From Acidimicrobiia bacterium (GTDB taxonomy: Bacteria; Actinomycetota; Acidimicrobiia; UBA2766): a stretch of 64,000 bases of DNA. The translations under genes were made by a program, and so were the position numbers. The notes under the pieces are model-generated. The model was not told the origin of the DNA, searched no databases, and saw only the letters and a list, made by a program, of their open reading frames with translations. The DNA is taken from positions 62,001 to 126,000 of the forward strand of contig JADZDR010000032.1 of NCBI GenBank assembly GCA_020850945.1, read 5' to 3'. Within the stretch, counting starts at the first letter, position 1. Each line of letters opens with the position of its first letter. Of this stretch, positions 46,968-55,893 are shown in pieces.

Positions 46968-47525
46968 ATGGCTGTACTGCCCATCCGTCTCTTCGGGGAC
47001 CCCGTCCTGCGCGAGAAGGGAAGACCTGTCACCGAGTTCGATGCGGCCCTGGACAGGTTGGTCGAGGACATGGTCGAGACGATGTACGCCGCGCGGGGTG
47101 CCGGTCTCGCCGCCCCCCAGGTGGGCGTCCTCAAGCGCATGTTCGTGTACGACATCGGTGACGGCGAGGGTGTCCACGTCGTCTGCAACCCGGAGCTCTC
47201 CGACTACGCGGGGGAGTGGACCTACGAGGAGGGGTGTCTCTCCCTGCCCGGCGTGTACGTGGAGGTGGAGCGGCCGATGGAGGTGACGTGTCGCTTCCAG
47301 GACGAGCGGGGTGACACGCACGAGGTGCGGGCGGAAGAGCTGCTCGGACGGGTCTTCCAGCACGAGACGGACCACTGCGACGGCATCTGGTTCGTCGACA
47401 GGGCGGAGAAGTCGAAACGGCGGGCCGCCCTGCGCGAGCTCCGCCGTCGTTTCGCCGACGGCACGACGCAGTGGCTTCCCGACCCGGACCGCCCTCGCGC
47501 CGACCACGAGGAAGCCGCCCTCTGA
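46968..47525 (+). CDS. def: Peptide deformylase
   Basis: Removes the formyl group from new proteins. 185 residues with GAGLAAPQVG (motif 1), EEGCLSLPG with the metal Cys (motif 2) and QHETDHCDG with the two metal His (motif 3). Cys stands where most have Leu in motif 3. The basic C-terminal extension (SKRRAALRELRRRF) is usual in type 2-like actinobacterial forms. fmt, its partner, lies 0.8 kb downstream. Confidence 0.95.
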   Translation: MAVLPIRLFGDPVLREKGRPVTEFDAALDRLVEDMVETMYAARGAGLAAPQVGVLKRMFVYDIGDGEGVHVVCNPELSDYAGEWTYEEGCLSLPGVYVEVERPMEVTCRFQDERGDTHEVRAEELLGRVFQHETDHCDGIWFVDRAEKSKRRAALRELRRRFADGTTQWLPDPDRPRADHEEAAL

Positions 47526-47531
47526 CCACAG

Positions 47532-47582
47532 GGGGTTGTGCGGATCTGTCCCGCGCATACGTGGACGGATCCTCACAACCCC
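47532..47582. terminator. Bidirectional hairpin between def and the HAD gene
   Basis: GGGGTTGTGCGGATC (47532-47546) pairs with GATCCTCACAACCCC (47568-47582) at 14 of 15 positions around a 21-base loop, between two convergent stop codons (47525 and 47587). CACAACCCC is repeated again just inside the HAD gene. Confidence 0.75.
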
Positions 47583-47586
47583 TCCC

Positions 47587-48252
47587 TCACAACCCCTGCA
47601 AGTCGGAGACGGAGAGCTCCGTCAGGGAGTCGACGACGATGTCGGCGGCGAGCTCGTCGTGTGTGGTGCGCACGCCGATGCAGGGAACGCCGGCACGCCT
47701 CGCCCCTTCGACGCCGGCAGGGGCGTCCTCGACAACGACACATCCTGCTGGCGGGACACCTACCCGGGCAGCCGCCGTGAGGAAGATCTCCGGGTCGGGC
47801 TTGCCGTGCGCGACGTCCTCGGCTGAGACGACGGCCGCAAATGTGGCGGCGGTTCCCGTCACGTCGAGGATCGTGTCCACGTTCGCGCGTGGCGCCGACG
47901 ATGCGATGACCTGGCGCCATCCCGCTGCGTCGAGACCTGCGAGCAACTCGCCTGCGCCCGGCAGGAGGTCGATCCCGTGCGTTCGGACTGCCGCCCGGTA
48001 CGCCGTCTCCTTCGCCTCGGAGATCTCGACGACGTCGCCCGGGCTCAGGTCCGGTCCCGCGATGTGCGCCAGGATCGCGTCGTTGCGCCAGCCGAACGTC
48101 TCGAGGAACTGCTCGTGCGTGACTGCAACTCCCGCCTTCCGCAGGGCCTCGTGCCACGCCTCCCAGTGCATCTCCTGGCTGTCGACGAGAGTCCCGTCGA
48201 CATCCCAGAGCACTGCCCGCAGGGCGCCATCTCGCGCTGGTCCATGCGCCAT
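47587..48252 (-). CDS. HAD-superfamily phosphatase/phosphoglucomutase-like protein
   Basis: A 221-residue HAD protein. Motif I is LWDVDGTLVDS (nucleophile and acid Asp), motif II IASSAPR, motif III the Lys of GKPDPEIFL, and motif IV VVEDAPAGVEGA. A helical cap (about 30-95) suggests small-molecule phosphates as substrates, as in beta-phosphoglucomutase-like proteins. Start ATG 48252 has TACCGT six bases upstream, a leaderless arrangement. Specific substrate unknown. Confidence 0.88.
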   Translation of the reverse strand: MAHGPARDGALRAVLWDVDGTLVDSQEMHWEAWHEALRKAGVAVTHEQFLETFGWRNDAILAHIAGPDLSPGDVVEISEAKETAYRAAVRTHGIDLLPGAGELLAGLDAAGWRQVIASSAPRANVDTILDVTGTAATFAAVVSAEDVAHGKPDPEIFLTAAARVGVPPAGCVVVEDAPAGVEGARRAGVPCIGVRTTHDELAADIVVDSLTELSVSDLQGL

Positions 48253-48258
48253 GCAGGC

Positions 48259-48264
48259 ACGGTA
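48259..48264 (-). promoter_or_regulatory. -10 element (TACCGT) of leaderless HAD gene
   Basis: TACCGT ends six bases before the ATG at 48252; the same hexamer and spacing precede fpg. Confidence 0.5.
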
Positions 48265-48276
48265 GCGAACGCGCGG

Positions 48277-48310
48277 CCAGAATCTCGCCCATGCCAGAAT
48301 CTCGCCCATG
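48277..48310 (+). repeat. 17-bp tandem duplication covering the fmt start codon
   Basis: CCAGAATCTCGCCCATG occurs at 48277-48293 and again at 48294-48310. The second ATG (48308) starts fmt. The first (48291) opens a six-codon frame whose TGA (48309-48311) overlaps that start. Confidence 0.95.
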
Positions 48311-49246
48311 AAGGTCGTGTTCCTCGGCACCCCGGCGCTTGCGATCCCGGCGCTCGACAGGCTCCTCGCGTCGGAACACGACGTGGTCGCGGTCCTGACC
48401 CGGCCCGACAGGCCGGCAGGCCGGCATCGGGCGCCCAACCCCCCTCCCGTGAAGTCGCATGCGCTGGAACGAGGCATCCCCGTGTGGCAGCCGGACAAGG
48501 CACGAGAGGCCGTCGACGACATCGAGGTCGCAGGTGCCGACGTCCTCGCCGTGGTCGCCTACGGCGGTTGGCTGCCGCCACCCGTGCTCGACGTGGCTCC
48601 CCACGGCTGCGTGAACGTGCATCCGTCTCTCCTGCCACGGTGGCGGGGTGCGGCCCCGATCGAACGGGCGATCATGGCCGGCGATCCGGTGACGGGGGTC
48701 ACGACGATGCAGATCGACGAAGGCCTGGACACGGGGCCGCTCTACCTCAACGAGGTGGTCGAGATAGCCGCAGAGGAGACGGCCGGGGAGCTCGCCTTGC
48801 GCCTCGCCGAAGTCGGTGCCGGCCTCCTCGTGCGGACCCTCGACGGTGTGGCGGCCGGAGAGCTGGCCCCGTCGCCCCAGTCGGAGGTGGGCGTCACGTA
48901 CGCCGAGAAGCTCACCCCTGACGAATGCGAGGTCGACTGGGCGGTTCCCGCCCTGACCGTCGACGGCCTCGTGCGTGGTGCCAACCCGCGGCCCGGCGCC
49001 TGGACCGTCTTCGCCGGCCGGCGTGTGAAGCTCTGGAGGACACGGCTCAGCGGATGCGAAGGTGACAGCGGAGGACATCTGCCCGGGACCGTGATCGGGA
49101 CCTCGCCCCTGCAGGTGGCGTGCGGTTCGGGCTGCGTGGAAATCGTCGAGCTACAACCAGAGGGACGCCGGGCGATGCTCGCGGCTGACTTCTGCCTCGG
49201 CCACGACCTCCGTGGGGCTCGCTTCGGCAGACATGGCGACACCTGA
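48308..49246 (+). CDS. fmt: Methionyl-tRNA formyltransferase
   Basis: Formylates initiator Met-tRNA. 312 residues with VVFLGTPALAIPAL, the catalytic block NVHPSLLPRWRGAAPIERAI and QIDEGLDTGPLY. The C-terminal OB-like domain is present. No ribosome binding site precedes ATG 48308; the overlapping mini-frame from the tandem duplication may couple translation. Confidence 0.96.
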   Translation: MKVVFLGTPALAIPALDRLLASEHDVVAVLTRPDRPAGRHRAPNPPPVKSHALERGIPVWQPDKAREAVDDIEVAGADVLAVVAYGGWLPPPVLDVAPHGCVNVHPSLLPRWRGAAPIERAIMAGDPVTGVTTMQIDEGLDTGPLYLNEVVEIAAEETAGELALRLAEVGAGLLVRTLDGVAAGELAPSPQSEVGVTYAEKLTPDECEVDWAVPALTVDGLVRGANPRPGAWTVFAGRRVKLWRTRLSGCEGDSGGHLPGTVIGTSPLQVACGSGCVEIVELQPEGRRAMLAADFCLGHDLRGARFGRHGDT

Positions 49247-49268
49247 GATGAAGGTACGCTTGCGGCGC

Positions 49269-49973
49269 ATGGTCAAGATCGCCCCCTCGGTCCTCTCGGC
49301 CGACTTCGCACATCTCGCTGCCGCCATCGAGGCCGTCGAGACCGAATCCGATGTCATCCACGTCGACGTGATGGACGGGCACTTCGTGCCGAACATCTCG
49401 ATCGGGCCACCTGTGGTGGCGAGCCTGCGGCGGGTGACGTCCCTTCCCCTCGACTGCCACCTCATGATCTCCGACCCGGGTGCGTATCTCGACGCCTTCG
49501 CCGACGCCGGCGCCGACTCGTGCACGATCCACATAGAGGCGGTGCCCGATCCCACCGTGTTGTTCGAACGGTTCGACGCGCTCGGCCTCGGTCGCGGTCT
49601 CGCTCTCGATCCCGACACGCCCTTCGAGTGCATCGAGCCGTTCCTAGACCGCGTCGACCTCGTTCTCGTGATGACCGTCCAGCCCGGCTTCGGCGGCCAG
49701 TCCTTCCGAGAGGATGTCCTGCCCAAGGTCGAGCGGTGCGCCACATATCTGCGGGACCACGACCTGCCGGCCGAGGTGGAGGTCGACGGGGGTGTCTCGG
49801 CCACGACTGTGCGTCGTGTGGCGGATGCCGGCGCGGACATCCTCGTTGCCGGTTCCGCCGTGTTCGGTGCTTCCGAGCCGGGCAGGGTCGCAGCCGAGCT
49901 GCGCGCTCTGGCAGCGGAGGCACGTTCAGGTCGGGGTGCCCGCCGGCCGATCAAGCAGCAACGAACAGCATGA
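49269..49973 (+). CDS. rpe: Ribulose-phosphate 3-epimerase
   Basis: Interconverts ribulose 5-phosphate and xylulose 5-phosphate. 234 residues of TIM barrel with KIAPSVLSADFAHL, VDVMDGHFVPN (metal His/Asp), MTVQPGFGGQSF and VDGGVSATTV. The start is ATG 49269 by comparison with the family; ATG 49248, two bases after the fmt stop, is in frame. TACGCT lies eight bases before 49269. The common rsmB gene is missing between fmt and rpe. Confidence 0.95.
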   Translation: MVKIAPSVLSADFAHLAAAIEAVETESDVIHVDVMDGHFVPNISIGPPVVASLRRVTSLPLDCHLMISDPGAYLDAFADAGADSCTIHIEAVPDPTVLFERFDALGLGRGLALDPDTPFECIEPFLDRVDLVLVMTVQPGFGGQSFREDVLPKVERCATYLRDHDLPAEVEVDGGVSATTVRRVADAGADILVAGSAVFGASEPGRVAAELRALAAEARSGRGARRPIKQQRTA

Positions 49974-49991
49974 TGTGGTTGACTGGGAACC

Positions 49992-50975
49992 GTGAGTGAC
50001 GAGGCGCACGGCCACGTGCAAGACGGCCTGATGCTCGATTTCGAGCGTGAGCGCGTCCTGATCGTGGACGACGACGTCGACATCTGCCGGTACGTCCAGG
50101 TGAACCTGGTCCTCGACGGTTACCTCGTCGACATCGCCAACGACGGGGAGGAAGGCCTACGCAAGGCCGTCGATCTTCAACCCGATCTCGTGCTCCTCGA
50201 CGTGATGATGCCCGGCCTCGACGGCACGGAGGTGTGTCGGCGCATGCGGGAGGATCCCCGCACCCTCAACACACCGATCATCTTCCTGACCGCCAAGTCG
50301 CAGTCCACGGACAAGATCACCGGCCTCTCGGCCGGCGCAGACGACTACATCGCGAAGCCGTTCGATCCGCCCGAGCTCACGGCACGGGTGCGATCCGCTC
50401 TGAGACGCAACAAGGCGATGCGTGACGTCTCGCCGTTGACAGGCCTGCCCGGCAACACGTCTGTCACCGCTGAGCTCGAGCGGCGCGTCCTGGACCGGGC
50501 GACGCCGTTCGCCGTCTGCTGGTGTGATCTCGACGACTTCAAGGCGTTCAACGACCACTACGGCTTCCTGCGCGGCGACGAGGCCATCCAGCTCACCGCC
50601 CGGGTCCTCACGTCTGCCCTCGACGTGCATCCGTGGCCGCACAACATGGCCGGTCACATCGGCGGCGACGACTTCGTCCTCGTGTGCGATCCGGACCAGG
50701 TCGAGAGCCTCTGCCGCATGGCAACCGACATGTTCGACGAGAGGGTTCTCGACCTGTACGACTCCGACGACGTGGCACAGGGCTACATCGAGGTGTCGGA
50801 CCGCCGTGGCGAGAGCAGCAGCTTCCCCGTGATGGGTCTGTCCATCGGTGTCGCGACTTCACTCGTGCGGTCGTTCAACTCGCGTGCCGAGTTGTCCGAA
50901 GTTGCTACAGAGATGAAGGCGTTCGCGAAAGCGGCGCCCGGCTCCGCGTACGAGATCGACCGCCGGCGGCAGTGA
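49992..50975 (+). CDS. Response regulator with GGDEF-family output domain
   Basis: 327 residues. The receiver (about 20-138) has the DDD acid pocket, phospho-acceptor D70 in LLDVMMPG and the conserved Lys in AKPFDP. The GGDEF-type domain (about 155-320) has DLDDFKAFNDHYGF and the signature G224-G225-D226-D227-F228. The second acidic position is Asp instead of Glu, so diguanylate cyclase activity is uncertain. It is the only c-di-GMP-related enzyme seen here, alongside a c-di-GMP riboswitch at 17601-17706. Confidence 0.88.
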   Translation: MSDEAHGHVQDGLMLDFERERVLIVDDDVDICRYVQVNLVLDGYLVDIANDGEEGLRKAVDLQPDLVLLDVMMPGLDGTEVCRRMREDPRTLNTPIIFLTAKSQSTDKITGLSAGADDYIAKPFDPPELTARVRSALRRNKAMRDVSPLTGLPGNTSVTAELERRVLDRATPFAVCWCDLDDFKAFNDHYGFLRGDEAIQLTARVLTSALDVHPWPHNMAGHIGGDDFVLVCDPDQVESLCRMATDMFDERVLDLYDSDDVAQGYIEVSDRRGESSSFPVMGLSIGVATSLVRSFNSRAELSEVATEMKAFAKAAPGSAYEIDRRRQ

Positions 50976-51012
50976 CGCTTCTGCGTGGCCCGGGTGGACG
51001 AGGAGGGTTGCC

Positions 51013-51453
51013 GTGACACGCGTCATGGTCATCGATGACGACAGGGACATCCGGTTCGTGATCCGCATGAACCTCGAAGCCGAGGGTTACGACGTGATCG
51101 AGTGCGAGGACGGCTTCTCGGCGCTCGAGGCCGTGCAGACCGAGCGTCCCGACATGATCGTCTGCGACATCATGATGCCCGGCCTCGACGGGTACGGTGT
51201 GCTCGAGGAGCTGCGCAGCCGCTCGGAGACGGCCGAGATCCCCATCGTGTTCCTGTCGGCGAAGGGAACCGACACCGAGATCTGGACTGGGTGGCAGGCG
51301 GGTGCCGACTACTACCTCACGAAGCCGTTCGACCCGGAGGAGCTCCTCGCCTTCGTGCGCTACATAGAGGAGTCCCGCCTTGCCGGCACCGCACCGGCGG
51401 AGGGCGGCGGGTACGACGCGGGGCCTCAGGACTGGCAGCCCGGACACCAGTAG
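51013..51453 (+). CDS. Single-domain response regulator
   Basis: A 146-residue receiver with acidic pocket VIDDDRDIR, phospho-acceptor D52 in VCDIMMPGLDG and Lys in LTKPFDP. There is no DNA-binding domain; the tail is short and Gly-rich. GTG 51013 has GAGGAGG upstream. It lies 37 bases after the GGDEF regulator, so the two may share a kinase; the only kinase in the window is at 58667. Confidence 0.92.
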   Translation: MTRVMVIDDDRDIRFVIRMNLEAEGYDVIECEDGFSALEAVQTERPDMIVCDIMMPGLDGYGVLEELRSRSETAEIPIVFLSAKGTDTEIWTGWQAGADYYLTKPFDPEELLAFVRYIEESRLAGTAPAEGGGYDAGPQDWQPGHQ

Positions 51454-52226
51454 ACAGAGACGCCGCCCTGCTTCACGCGTTCCACCGGCGTCCCGCAACG
51501 CGGGCACGGCTCCCCGTCGCGCTGGTACACGTCGAGATGCATCGTGAACCTGCCGGGATCCCCCTCGCTCGTCACGTAGAGCCCGTCGCGGGTGGTCGTT
51601 CCCCCTGCGGCCAGAGCCTCGCCGAGGACCCTGCGGATCGCCCGTGCGAGGCGGCGGCTCTCGGTGGAGTCGAGGCTGCCTGCGGGCCGGTCCGAGGCGA
51701 GGCGGGCTCGCCACAGGATCTCGTCCGCGTACATGTTGCCGATGCCGGCGAGCACGGCCTGGTTGCAGAGGGCGGCCTTGAGGCGCCCTCTGCGTGAGGC
51801 GAGGCACCGCCGCAGGTCGTCGACCCGGATCGTGTCGGCCTCGGGGCCGAGGCGGGCATCGAGGAGACCCACGTCGAGCTGCTCCCACACGAGCAGCTCG
51901 CCGAACCGGCGTTGGTCGACGAAGTCGAGACGAGTGCCGTCGTCGAAGTGGAGCGACGCCCGCGGCGGCCGTGCCGTGTCGGTGTCGAAGAGGAGCTGCC
52001 CGCTCATGCGCATGTGCAGCACGAGGTAGAGGTCCTGCATCCGGCACAGGATCCACTTGCCGCGCCGCGCCACGTCCGTGACGCGGCCACCGATGAGGGA
52101 CGCGGGAGGAATGGCGGAGCGGGAGACGAGTTTCGGATCGTGGACGTCGAGGCGCACGAGTGTGCGTCCCGTGAGCCGGTCGGCGAGCCCGCGGCGCACG
52201 GTCTCCACTTCGGGCAGCTCGGGCAT
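51426..52226 (-). CDS. fpg: Formamidopyrimidine-DNA glycosylase
   Basis: Excises oxidised purines such as 8-oxoguanine. 266 residues: the catalytic N-terminus PELPEVETVRRGL (Pro after Met removal, then Glu), GRRGKW-type Lys in VARRGKWIL, and the C-terminal zinc finger CPRCGTPVERVKQGGVSVYW followed by CPGC. The 3' end overlaps the response regulator gene by 28 bases on the opposite strand. Start ATG 52226 has TACCGT six bases upstream. Confidence 0.95.
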   Translation of the reverse strand: MPELPEVETVRRGLADRLTGRTLVRLDVHDPKLVSRSAIPPASLIGGRVTDVARRGKWILCRMQDLYLVLHMRMSGQLLFDTDTARPPRASLHFDDGTRLDFVDQRRFGELLVWEQLDVGLLDARLGPEADTIRVDDLRRCLASRRGRLKAALCNQAVLAGIGNMYADEILWRARLASDRPAGSLDSTESRRLARAIRRVLGEALAAGGTTTRDGLYVTSEGDPGRFTMHLDVYQRDGEPCPRCGTPVERVKQGGVSVYWCPGCQS

Positions 52227-52232
52227 GGTCTC

Positions 52233-52238
52233 ACGGTA
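52233..52238 (-). promoter_or_regulatory. -10 element (TACCGT) of leaderless fpg
   Basis: TACCGT ends six bases before ATG 52226, leaving no space for a ribosome binding site. Confidence 0.5.
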
Positions 52239-52295
52239 GCCGGGAGGGCTTTCCGGCGGCTTGTGTGTACCCCGCCGGACGCGTCCTAGGATTCG

Positions 52296-54212
52296 ATGAA
52301 CCCCTCGCGAGAAAGGCTTCGCAGCACAGTGCCCGACGACTCGACTGCCGTCGCAGATCCAAGATCCGATCGCCCCGCCCACAAGGTCGAGCACGTCGTC
52401 GTCAGGTTCGCGGGGGACTCCGGCGACGGGATGCAGCTCACGGGAGACCGGTTCACGCTCGCATCCGCGATCTTCGGCAACGACCTCGTGACGTTCCCGA
52501 GCTTCCCGGCCGAGATCCGGGCGCCGGCCGGGACGCTCGCCGGTGTTTCGTCGTTCCAGGTCCACTTCAGCGATTCCGACATCCACACGCCCGGGGACAA
52601 GCCCAATGTCCTCGTTGCCATGAACCCGGCGGCACTGAGTGCCAACGTCGGTGACCTGCCACCGGGCGGCACGGTCATCGTGAACATCGACGCCTTCGAC
52701 GAGCGCAACCTCCAGAAGGCCGGGTACGAGACGAATCCGCTCGAGGACGGGTCTCTCGACGCCTACGTCGTGTACCCCGTCCCGATGACGACGATCACGG
52801 TCGAGGTCGCCAAGGAGACGGGCGCCAAACCCCGCGAGGCGGAACGGTCGAAGAACTTCTTCGCCCTCGGGCTCGTGTCGTGGATGTACTCACGTCCACT
52901 CGAACCGACCATCCGCTGGAACGAGGAGAAGTTCGGTCGGAACAGGACCGTGGCCGACTCGAACCGGGCTGCCCTCGAGGCCGGCTGGAACTTCGGGGAG
53001 ACGACGGAAGTCATTGCCGACCGCTACGAGGTCTCGCCCGCCCCTCTCGCAGCCGGGGAGTACCGCTCGATCAACGGGAACACGGCCACGGCGTACGGCA
53101 TCATCACCGCCGGGCAACTCGCGAACCTGCCCGTCTTCCTCGCCAGCTACCCGATCACGCCGGCGAGCGACATCCTTCACGAGCTCGCCCGGCACAAGAA
53201 CTTCGGCGTGCGCACGATGCAGGCCGAGGACGAGATCGCCGCTGTGGGCGCCGCCCTCGGCGCCGCGTTCGGCGGCCACCTCGGCGTGACGACGACCAGC
53301 GGTCCCGGCCTCGACCTCAAGTCCGAGACGCTCGGGCTTGCAGTCCAGCTCGAGATCCCGATGCTCATCGTGGATGTGCAGCGGGGCGGTCCGTCCACGG
53401 GACTGCCGACCAAGACGGAGCAGGCCGATCTCCTCGCGGCGATGTTCGGTCGCCACGGCGAGTCCCCGATCCCGATCCTCGCAGCCCGCACACCCGGCGA
53501 CTGCTTCTACGCCGCGGTCGAGGCCGCGCGCATCGCCATCGGGCACATGACGCCGGTGATCCTCCTCACCGACGGCTACCTCGCGAACGGGAGCGAGCCG
53601 TGGCTCATCCCCGACCCCGAATCGCTCGACGCGTTCCCTGCCGAGTTCGTGACCGAGCCCAACGGTGCGGACGGCCAGTACCTTCCCTACTTGCGCGACG
53701 GGCGTTACGTGCGACCATGGGCCCTGCCCGGCACACCCGGTCTCGAACACCGCATCGGCGGTATCGAGCACGAGGACGGGACGGGCAACGTGAGCTATGA
53801 CCCTGCGAACCACGCCCACATGGTCGAGGTGCGCGCAGCCAAAGTCGCGAGGATCGCCGACGACATCCCGGACGCCGCCGTCGAGGGCGACCAGGACGCG
53901 GACATCCTCGTCATCGGATGGGGTTCGACGTACGGATCGATCCGGGCGGGTGTCGAGCAGGCGGCGCAGGCCGGAGCACGTGCGGCTCACGTGCACCTGC
54001 GCCACCTCAACCCGTTCCCGAAGAACCTGGGTGCGCTCCTCGGCCGGTACGACAGGGTGCTCGCACCCGAGATGAACCGGGGTCAGCTCGCCATGCTCCT
54101 GCGGAGCCGGTTCCTCGAGGACGTGCAGACGCTCTCGAAGATGGAGGGGTCGCCGTTCCTCGCCGAAGAGATCGCCGCCAAGATCCAGGAGATTGCGGAA
54201 GCACGATCATGA
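52296..54212 (+). CDS. korA: 2-oxoacid:ferredoxin oxidoreductase, fused gamma-alpha subunit (KorA)
   Basis: 638 residues. The gamma domain (about 35-220) begins VVVRFAGDSGDGMQLTGD, and the alpha pyrimidine-binding domain (about 250-620) has YPITPASDILHEL and QRGGPSTGLPTKTEQAD. With KorB it oxidises 2-oxoglutarate to succinyl-CoA with ferredoxin, as in mycobacteria. ATG 52296 has AGGA close by. TAGGAT at 52287-52292 could be a -10, in which case GTG 52329 would be the true start. It overlaps korB by four bases. Confidence 0.94.
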   Translation: MNPSRERLRSTVPDDSTAVADPRSDRPAHKVEHVVVRFAGDSGDGMQLTGDRFTLASAIFGNDLVTFPSFPAEIRAPAGTLAGVSSFQVHFSDSDIHTPGDKPNVLVAMNPAALSANVGDLPPGGTVIVNIDAFDERNLQKAGYETNPLEDGSLDAYVVYPVPMTTITVEVAKETGAKPREAERSKNFFALGLVSWMYSRPLEPTIRWNEEKFGRNRTVADSNRAALEAGWNFGETTEVIADRYEVSPAPLAAGEYRSINGNTATAYGIITAGQLANLPVFLASYPITPASDILHELARHKNFGVRTMQAEDEIAAVGAALGAAFGGHLGVTTTSGPGLDLKSETLGLAVQLEIPMLIVDVQRGGPSTGLPTKTEQADLLAAMFGRHGESPIPILAARTPGDCFYAAVEAARIAIGHMTPVILLTDGYLANGSEPWLIPDPESLDAFPAEFVTEPNGADGQYLPYLRDGRYVRPWALPGTPGLEHRIGGIEHEDGTGNVSYDPANHAHMVEVRAAKVARIADDIPDAAVEGDQDADILVIGWGSTYGSIRAGVEQAAQAGARAAHVHLRHLNPFPKNLGALLGRYDRVLAPEMNRGQLAMLLRSRFLEDVQTLSKMEGSPFLAEEIAAKIQEIAEARS

Positions 54213-55240
54213 CAGACACGACCACCGAGAGCACGACACGCACCCGCAAGGACTTCCAGACGGACCAAGAAGTCCGTTGGTGTCCGGGCTGCGGTGACTA
54301 CACGATCCTCGCGTCCGTCCAGAACTTCCTCGTCGACACCGGCGCCGATCCGGCCAAGACGGTCTTCGTGAGTGGGATCGGCTGTTCGAGCCGCTTCCCG
54401 TACTACATGAACACGTACGGGATGCACAGCATCCACGGGAGGGCACCGGCCATCGCCACGGGCCTCGCATCCGCCCGCCCGGACCTCGACGTGTGGGTCG
54501 TGACCGGGGACGGGGATGCCCTCTCGATCGGTGGGAACCACTTCATCCATGCCCTGCGCCGCAACGTGAACCTCAAGATCCTCCTCTTCAACAACCAGAT
54601 CTACGGCCTCACGAAGGGGCAGTACTCGCCGACGAGCGAGCCGGGGAAGGTGACGAAGTCGACGCCGTTCGGCTCGATCGACCAGCCCTTCAACCCGATC
54701 AGCCTCGCGCTCGGGGCCGAGGCCACCTTCGTCGCCCGCACGCTCGACATGGATCGTCCTCACACGGCTGAGATCCTTCGTGCGGCGGGAGCGCATCGCG
54801 GTGCGGTCCTCGTGGAGATCTGGCAGAACTGCAACGTGTTCAACGACAAGGCCTTCGAGCTCGTCACGGGCAAGGCGTCGCGTGACGAGAACCAGATTCG
54901 CCTCGAGCACGGCGCTCCGATCCGGTTCGGTCCCGAGAGCGAGCACGGTGTCGTGTTCACCTCACGGGGGCGAGCCGAGATCGTCGAGGTGTCCGAGGTC
55001 GGCGAGGAGGCGATCGCCGTCCACGATGCGCACAGGGACGACCCCTCTCTCGCCTTCACCCTCTCCCGGCTCTCGAACGGGCCCTACGGTCCCACACCGA
55101 TCGGTGTCTTCCGCCAAGTCGAACGTCCCACGTACGACGAGCAGATGGCCCAGCAGCTCGCCGCCGCACAGAAGCGGAGTGGTCCGGGCGATCTCGCAAC
55201 GCTCTACCGGACGGGAGGCACCTGGGCCGTCTCCGCCTGA
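54209..55240 (+). CDS. korB: 2-oxoacid:ferredoxin oxidoreductase beta subunit (KorB)
   Basis: 343 residues carrying the thiamine-diphosphate site: CPGCGDYTIL, GIGCSSRFPYY and VVTGDGDALSIGGNHFIHAL. The N-terminal Cys motif and a later Cys (QNCNVFND) are consistent with an iron-sulfur ligand set, but I see no separate ferredoxin domain. It works with KorA directly upstream. Confidence 0.95.
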   Translation: MTDTTTESTTRTRKDFQTDQEVRWCPGCGDYTILASVQNFLVDTGADPAKTVFVSGIGCSSRFPYYMNTYGMHSIHGRAPAIATGLASARPDLDVWVVTGDGDALSIGGNHFIHALRRNVNLKILLFNNQIYGLTKGQYSPTSEPGKVTKSTPFGSIDQPFNPISLALGAEATFVARTLDMDRPHTAEILRAAGAHRGAVLVEIWQNCNVFNDKAFELVTGKASRDENQIRLEHGAPIRFGPESEHGVVFTSRGRAEIVEVSEVGEEAIAVHDAHRDDPSLAFTLSRLSNGPYGPTPIGVFRQVERPTYDEQMAQQLAAAQKRSGPGDLATLYRTGGTWAVSA

Positions 55241-55308
55241 TCCGCTCGCGGACCCGGGGCGTGAGGGCGGTCGCGGGTAGCGGTGATGTGGGTGGGGCAT
55301 GCCGGCTG

Positions 55309-55314
55309 TAGGTT
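55309..55314 (+). promoter_or_regulatory. -10 element (TAGGTT) of a leaderless gene
   Basis: TAGGTT ends six bases before GTG 55321; no ribosome binding site is present. Confidence 0.5.
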
Positions 55315-55320
55315 TGCATC

Positions 55321-55893
55321 GTGAACCAGCCGATGCAGCAGCCGTACCTTCAGCCACAACAGGGGACGATGGTCCCCGGTCCGCCGCCGAGCGCGCCTTC
55401 AGGCCCTGCGACGGGCTCCACGCCGAAGACTCCGCGGAAGGGCGTGTCCGTCTGGATCGCATACGCGTGCGCCGCCGTGGGTGTTCTCGTGGGCATCTGG
55501 GGTTTCTGGCTCGCCTTCCAGTGGCAGGACAGAGCCGAACGAGCCGAAGACGAGTACAGGACCGTCGCAGGTCAACTCGGCCTGAGCGAGTCGGACAATC
55601 AGGAGCTCGTCGAGTCGCAGCAGAAGCTCGCGGCCGAGAAGGCTGCCATAGAGGACGAGAGGGTCGCGCTCGAGACCGAGAAGGAACAGCTCGAGGAACA
55701 GGGCAGAGAGCTCTCCGAGACACTCGACCTCGTGGCCCAGGTGGCACGCAAGTACAACGAGTGCTCGGTCGGATACTCCAAGGTGATCGAAGACCTCGCC
55801 GCCGACACGGTCACGGACGCGACTGTGCAGACGGCAAACGCCGCTGATGCCGCGTGCACGGAGGCTGCGAGGCTCGCGAGCCGCCTGCGGTGA
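55321..55893 (+). CDS. Membrane-anchored coiled-coil protein
   Basis: 190 residues: a Pro/Gln-rich cytoplasmic start, one membrane segment (about 43-66), a long coiled coil rich in Glu, Lys and Gln (about 70-140), and a C-terminal part with two Cys (NECSVG and DAACTE) that could form a disulfide outside the cell. I do not recognise a family. The following protease gene overlaps its stop (GTGA), so the two may act together at the envelope. Confidence 0.7.
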   Translation: MNQPMQQPYLQPQQGTMVPGPPPSAPSGPATGSTPKTPRKGVSVWIAYACAAVGVLVGIWGFWLAFQWQDRAERAEDEYRTVAGQLGLSESDNQELVESQQKLAAEKAAIEDERVALETEKEQLEEQGRELSETLDLVAQVARKYNECSVGYSKVIEDLAADTVTDATVQTANAADAACTEAARLASRLR

